64,000 bases of DNA from Bacillota bacterium. GTDB taxonomy: Bacteria; Bacillota; Dethiobacteria; DTU022. This document shows positions 60,526 through 64,000 of this stretch, piece by piece; the first letter of the stretch is position 1, and each line of letters begins with the position of its first letter. A model generated the notes under the pieces. The model was given only the letters and a program-made list of their open reading frames with translations, was not told where the DNA came from and did no database searches. A program made the position numbers and the translations under genes. The stretch is from contig JAUWPV010000005.1 in the NCBI GenBank assembly GCA_030611385.1, positions 25,061 through 89,060 on the forward strand, read 5' to 3'.

Positions 60526-60573
60526 TTGTTCTAATTTGTTCCAGCATTCCCAATGACCAGTTCAAAACACCGA

Positions 60574-61635
60574 TCAGCTGGCCTTTTTCAAAGCAGGAAA
60601 CCATTTACGCGACCGCAGGCAGATCCGAACCAATATCAGCATAATCGGCACTTCAATCAGCACGCCGACTACGGTCGACAGAGCTGCCCCTGAAGTCAGA
60701 CCAAAAATGGTAACCGCGGTGGCAATAGCCACTTCAAAGTGGTTGCTGGCACCAATCATTGAAGAAGGTGCTGCTTCTTCATACGTAAGACCAATAAACT
60801 TCGCTGCAATATAACCAATGGCAAATATAACCAGGGTCTGAATGATTAAAGGTACGGCAATCATACCGACCACCAGCGGTGCTTCAAGAATTACGCTCCC
60901 CTGAAGCATAAAGAGAAAAATAAGGGTTAGTAATAGTGCTACTGTGGATATTGTTCCCATATGTTTTAAAAATACTCTTTCGTACCAATCAATACCACGC
61001 GTCTTGATCAACCGGGTGCGGCTGATGAAGCCTGCGACCAGTGAGACACCTACATAAAGCATGACACTTAAGAATATAGTCATAAAGGGTACATACATAT
61101 CAGCTACGCCAAGTAGAAAATTACCGAGGGGAGCATATAGAACCAGCATGGTCAGCGAGTTGATCGCCACCATCACCAGGGTTAGCCCCATGAAACCACG
61201 CGCCAGGTAGCTCCATACCAGTACCATGGCAGTGCAGGGGGCAATGCCTAACAAGATCATTCCGGCAATGTATTCACCGGCCAGGGTTTCGTCAAGATAA
61301 GGAGCCCAGATCACCCGCATGAACAGCCAGGCCAAGAAATACATGGTGAAAGGTTTAATGGCCCAGTTGACAATCAGAGTTAGTAAAACCGCCTTGGGTG
61401 CTTTGAATGCGTTGACGACTTCCCTGAAATCGATCTGGACCATAATCGGATACATCATCGCAAATAGAAAGATCGCCACAGGAATATTAACCTGGGCCAC
61501 GACCAGAGAATTTAGAAAAAGTGCCGCCCCAGGGAAAGCGGCGCCCAGCCCGATACCTATGAGAATACATAAGGCTACCCAAACACTCAAATATTTGTGG
61601 AAAAAACTAAGTTCGTACTCTTTTTGCGCACTCAT
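60574..61635 (-). CDS. ACR3-family arsenite efflux permease
   Basis: LSVWVALCILIGIGLGAAFPG, YPIMVQIDF, GIAPCTAMVLVWSYLARG, ASNHFEVAIATAV. Start refined to MSAQKEY. Confidence 0.94.
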   Translation of the reverse strand: MSAQKEYELSFFHKYLSVWVALCILIGIGLGAAFPGAALFLNSLVVAQVNIPVAIFLFAMMYPIMVQIDFREVVNAFKAPKAVLLTLIVNWAIKPFTMYFLAWLFMRVIWAPYLDETLAGEYIAGMILLGIAPCTAMVLVWSYLARGFMGLTLVMVAINSLTMLVLYAPLGNFLLGVADMYVPFMTIFLSVMLYVGVSLVAGFISRTRLIKTRGIDWYERVFLKHMGTISTVALLLTLIFLFMLQGSVILEAPLVVGMIAVPLIIQTLVIFAIGYIAAKFIGLTYEEAAPSSMIGASNHFEVAIATAVTIFGLTSGAALSTVVGVLIEVPIMLILVRICLRSRKWFPALKKAS

Positions 61636-61670
61636 AGCTAAACATATCACCCTTTCTTTGATTAGATACT

Positions 61671-62846
61671 TTAATGGACCAGGTTGCCGAAAACCATTCC
61701 TGAAATGGTAGCCATGATTACAACCAGTAAGACAAACGTGGCGGTTTTTTTCGTTCCCAAAACGCTACGGATTACCAGCATATTCGGTAGGCTCAAGGCC
61801 GGCCCAGCCAGCAGCAGTGCCAGGGCAGGACCTTTACCCATTCCAGCACCCAACAAACCCTGCAGGATCGGTATCTCTGTCAAGGTTGCGAAATACATAA
61901 AAGCGCCGACCACTGAAGCAACCATGTTGGCCTGCAGACTGTTACCGCCGACTAAAGCTTCAATATATCGAACCGGAATCAGTCCAGCATCAGTTCCTGG
62001 ACGACCCATCAGCAAACCAGCCATCAGCACACCGAAAAAAAGCAAAGGTAAAATTTGCTTGGCAAAATCCCAGGTTGTGTTTACCCACCGAATACGTTCT
62101 TCCCGGTCAAACCAGTGTTTTACAATATATCCCAGTAAAAGCAGTAAGGCAACGACAACCGCCCATTTCATCTGGTAGAGTGTATTGTAGAAACCTAACG
62201 GCTCCCCCGGCTTGCCCCAAGTGGCGAATATCAGGATCAAAACCAAGGTTAGGAAGAAAAAAATATTCTGGAGTGGATTACGCCTTTCCGCCTCTTCTTC
62301 ACTGATACCAGCCATGGAAGCAGCAAGCCTTTCTTTGTCCTCGCGGCGGAAAATAAAGGCCATCAGTAAGCCGATCACCACGGCAAAAATTACCGCCCCG
62401 ACAGCACGCGCAAGGCCCAGTTCCCAACCGAGCACGCGGGCAGTAAGCACAATCGCTAAAACGTTGATCGCCGGGCCGGAATAGAGAAAAGCAATCGCCG
62501 GGCCGAGGCCGGAACCGCGGCGGTAAATGCCGCAAAACAGGGGGAGCACGGTGCAGGAACAAACAGCCAGAATAGCTCCGGAGATTGAAGCCACTGAGTA
62601 AGCTACCCAGGGTTTAGCCTGGCTTCCGAAGTACTTGATTACTGCCCCTTGCGAAATAAAGTTGGCAATGGCGCCGGCAATAAAGAAGGCCGGGACCAGG
62701 CAGAAAAGGACATGCTCCCGGGCATACTCCTGTAACAGGTAAAAAGCTTCAATAATTGAGGCGCTCACCAACGGACTTTCAAACGGTATAAAATAAGCCG
62801 CCAGAAACACTCCCACGATCAAAATAAGCTTGTGGTATTCCTTCAT
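61671..62846 (-). CDS. Permease (DUF318/ArsP-like)
   Basis: LVPAFFIAGAIANFISQGAVIKYFG, CSCTVLPLFCGIYRRGSGLGPAIAFLYSGPAINVLA. Confidence 0.9.
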   Translation of the reverse strand: MKEYHKLILIVGVFLAAYFIPFESPLVSASIIEAFYLLQEYAREHVLFCLVPAFFIAGAIANFISQGAVIKYFGSQAKPWVAYSVASISGAILAVCSCTVLPLFCGIYRRGSGLGPAIAFLYSGPAINVLAIVLTARVLGWELGLARAVGAVIFAVVIGLLMAFIFRREDKERLAASMAGISEEEAERRNPLQNIFFFLTLVLILIFATWGKPGEPLGFYNTLYQMKWAVVVALLLLLGYIVKHWFDREERIRWVNTTWDFAKQILPLLFFGVLMAGLLMGRPGTDAGLIPVRYIEALVGGNSLQANMVASVVGAFMYFATLTEIPILQGLLGAGMGKGPALALLLAGPALSLPNMLVIRSVLGTKKTATFVLLVVIMATISGMVFGNLVH

Positions 62847-62916
62847 TACAATTTCATCCCCTTGTCTTGATCAGCCGAAGCGGTAAAAGCCGGTATTGAC
62901 TAACTGATCTTTCGCC

Positions 62917-63156
62917 CTATATTTCTTCCTGGATGAATTTTTTTAACTCGTCCCGCTTGGGAACGCGTCCCGAAACTTTGACCTTCTCGTTGACTATAAG
63001 CGCCGGGGTTATCATCACAGCGTACTGCATAATCTCATCCATCTTGGTAATCTTCTGCACATCCGCCGCAACATTCAGCTCGGCCAGGGCATTGATCACT
63101 TCCTTTTCCATACTCTGGCATTTACTGCAGCCTGTCCCCAATATCTTGATGATCAT
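62917..63156 (-). CDS. Small redox-active disulfide (thioredoxin-fold) protein
   Basis: MIIKILGTGCSKCQSMEKEVINALAEL...VMITPALIVNEKVKVSGRVP. Confidence 0.92.
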   Translation of the reverse strand: MIIKILGTGCSKCQSMEKEVINALAELNVAADVQKITKMDEIMQYAVMITPALIVNEKVKVSGRVPKRDELKKFIQEEI

Positions 63157-63195
63157 ACATAATCACTCCTCTATTTATAATAACGTGAACAGCAG

Positions 63196-63507
63196 TTAGC
63201 ATATACCGATCGCTTTATCGTGCCAGATCTGTCTTGTTATCTTAGCAGACAGTTCTACAATTTCATTAATTCGGGGGTCACTGATCCGGTAGATCACTTT
63301 TAAGCCATCTTTCCGTGATTGCAGCAACCCCTCTTTTTTTAATACGGCCAGATGGCGGGATACATTTGATTGCTCCATAGCAAGCGCGGGAAAGATTTCG
63401 CATACACATCGCTCTCCGGGTTTTAAAAACTCTAATATTTGCAGGCGGGTTGGATGAGCCAGGGCTTTAAAGAAATCTGACTGGGTTTGATGCAGCTGAT
63501 AAGACAT
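63196..63507 (-). CDS. ArsR/SmtB family transcriptional regulator
   Basis: FKALAHPTRLQILEFLKPGERCVCEIFPALAMEQSNVSRHLAVLKKEGLL (ELCVCDL-type metalloid site). Confidence 0.95.
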   Translation of the reverse strand: MSYQLHQTQSDFFKALAHPTRLQILEFLKPGERCVCEIFPALAMEQSNVSRHLAVLKKEGLLQSRKDGLKVIYRISDPRINEIVELSAKITRQIWHDKAIGIC

Positions 63508-63544
63508 CTGGAACCTCCCTATCGTTAACAGTGGTTACAAAAAA

Positions 63545-63596
63545 GCTACGCTATGCTACTATATGCTTATATATGCATATAGTAGCATAGCGTAGC
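63545..63596. promoter_or_regulatory. Long perfect palindrome upstream of the arsR operon, putative operator
   Basis: GCTACGCTATGCTACTATATGC-ttatatat-GCATATAGTAGCATAGCGTAGC: two perfect 22-bp arms, 8-nt spacer, 37 bp upstream of the arsR start. Confidence 0.8.
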
Positions 63597-63683
63597 AAAA
63601 TTATCAACGTAATTTCAGAATAATTTATAAGATCACGTTGGGAATACAATGGTGATTTGAAAGTAAAGCACAACAAGGACAGA

Positions 63684-63719
63684 GTTATTAACGTCATTAC
63701 TAGTAATGGCATTAATAAC
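63684..63719. repeat. Second dyad in the same intergenic region
   Basis: GTTATTAAcgtCATTACT|AGTAATGgcaTTAATAAC, 18+18 nt with two mismatched pairs. Confidence 0.75.
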
Positions 63720-63853
63720 CTTGCCCCTGGATCATCAATTTACACGGGTAGAGTACCCCTTTATTTTACAACAAGCTAACAATAAGAATGCAGCGATAGC
63801 AGTTGCTCTGTTTCTTGTTTCTCACTGCCAACTTCTCGCACCTTACTTCCCAT

Positions 63854-64000
63854 CTAGCGGGCACCTCCGCCACCTCCGCCGCCACCGCCGCCACCTCACC
63901 GGAGAAACCACCACCACCGCCGGAACCGGAGGAAGATGCTGAACGAAACGCTGTTTTAAAAGACTGATCCATGGATGATGTCAGGCTGTTAAAACGAACC
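63854..64000 (-). pseudogene. C-terminus of a DUF2207-like protein with Gly-rich tail, apparently frameshifted; 5' part beyond the window
   Basis: Minus strand reads SFKTAFRSASSSGSGGGGGFSG then EVAAVAAEVAEV; a one-base shift at about 63896 restores GGGGGGGGGGGAR* ending at 63854. Confidence 0.6.

Noticed and set aside
1-64000. Numerous plus-strand ORFs of 60-140 aa opposite the large minus-strand genes (e.g. 6769..7164, 57523..57954, 61684..62178)
   Set aside because: They are antisense to strongly supported conserved genes, have no recognisable domains and low-complexity Ser/Arg-rich compositions typical of antisense frames.
1-64000. tRNA, rRNA, CRISPR arrays, prophage structural genes
   Set aside because: None could be recognised by reading both strands.

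Overview
The window is mostly a conserved Firmicutes/Clostridia-type chromosomal backbone carried largely on the minus strand. In order it holds a fatty-acyl-AMP ligase-like gene (cut by the window edge), a GNAT-like gene, codY-hslU-hslV-xerC-topA-dprA, cimA (split by a frameshift), a UvrD/PcrA-like helicase, rubredoxin, comM (+), yraN-rnhB-ylqF-lepB-rplS-trmD-rimM-KH-rpsP-ffh-ylxM, an RDD gene (+), ftsY-smc-spoVS-rnc-acpP-plsX-rpmF-yceD, an acyl-CoA synthetase (ADP-forming type), a PASTA PBP (+), mutS2-cvpA-zapA-pheT-pheS with a T-box leader, a tRNA/rRNA methyltransferase, Trk/Ktr K+ uptake genes, rplT-rpmI-infC, thrS, a DAG kinase-like gene, an arsenic-resistance operon, and a DUF2207-like gene at the right edge. 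The accessory hot spot is about 15.4-24.35 kb, between comM and yraN. It is delimited by three nested copies of the comM 3' end. It contains two internally deleted REP/Y1-type transposase elements with inverted ends, a mazEF pair, a truncated serine recombinase, a degraded conjugation ATPase and a start-less double-HTH regulator. It also holds apparently intact defence-like genes: a large PHP-domain/SMC-like ATPase, and an uncharacterised plus-strand cluster of a wHTH/PLD-like protein, a possible 28-aa ORF, a 4-TM protein and a TM-tailed protein. Everything here comes from reading the sequence and the supplied translations; no database searches were run.
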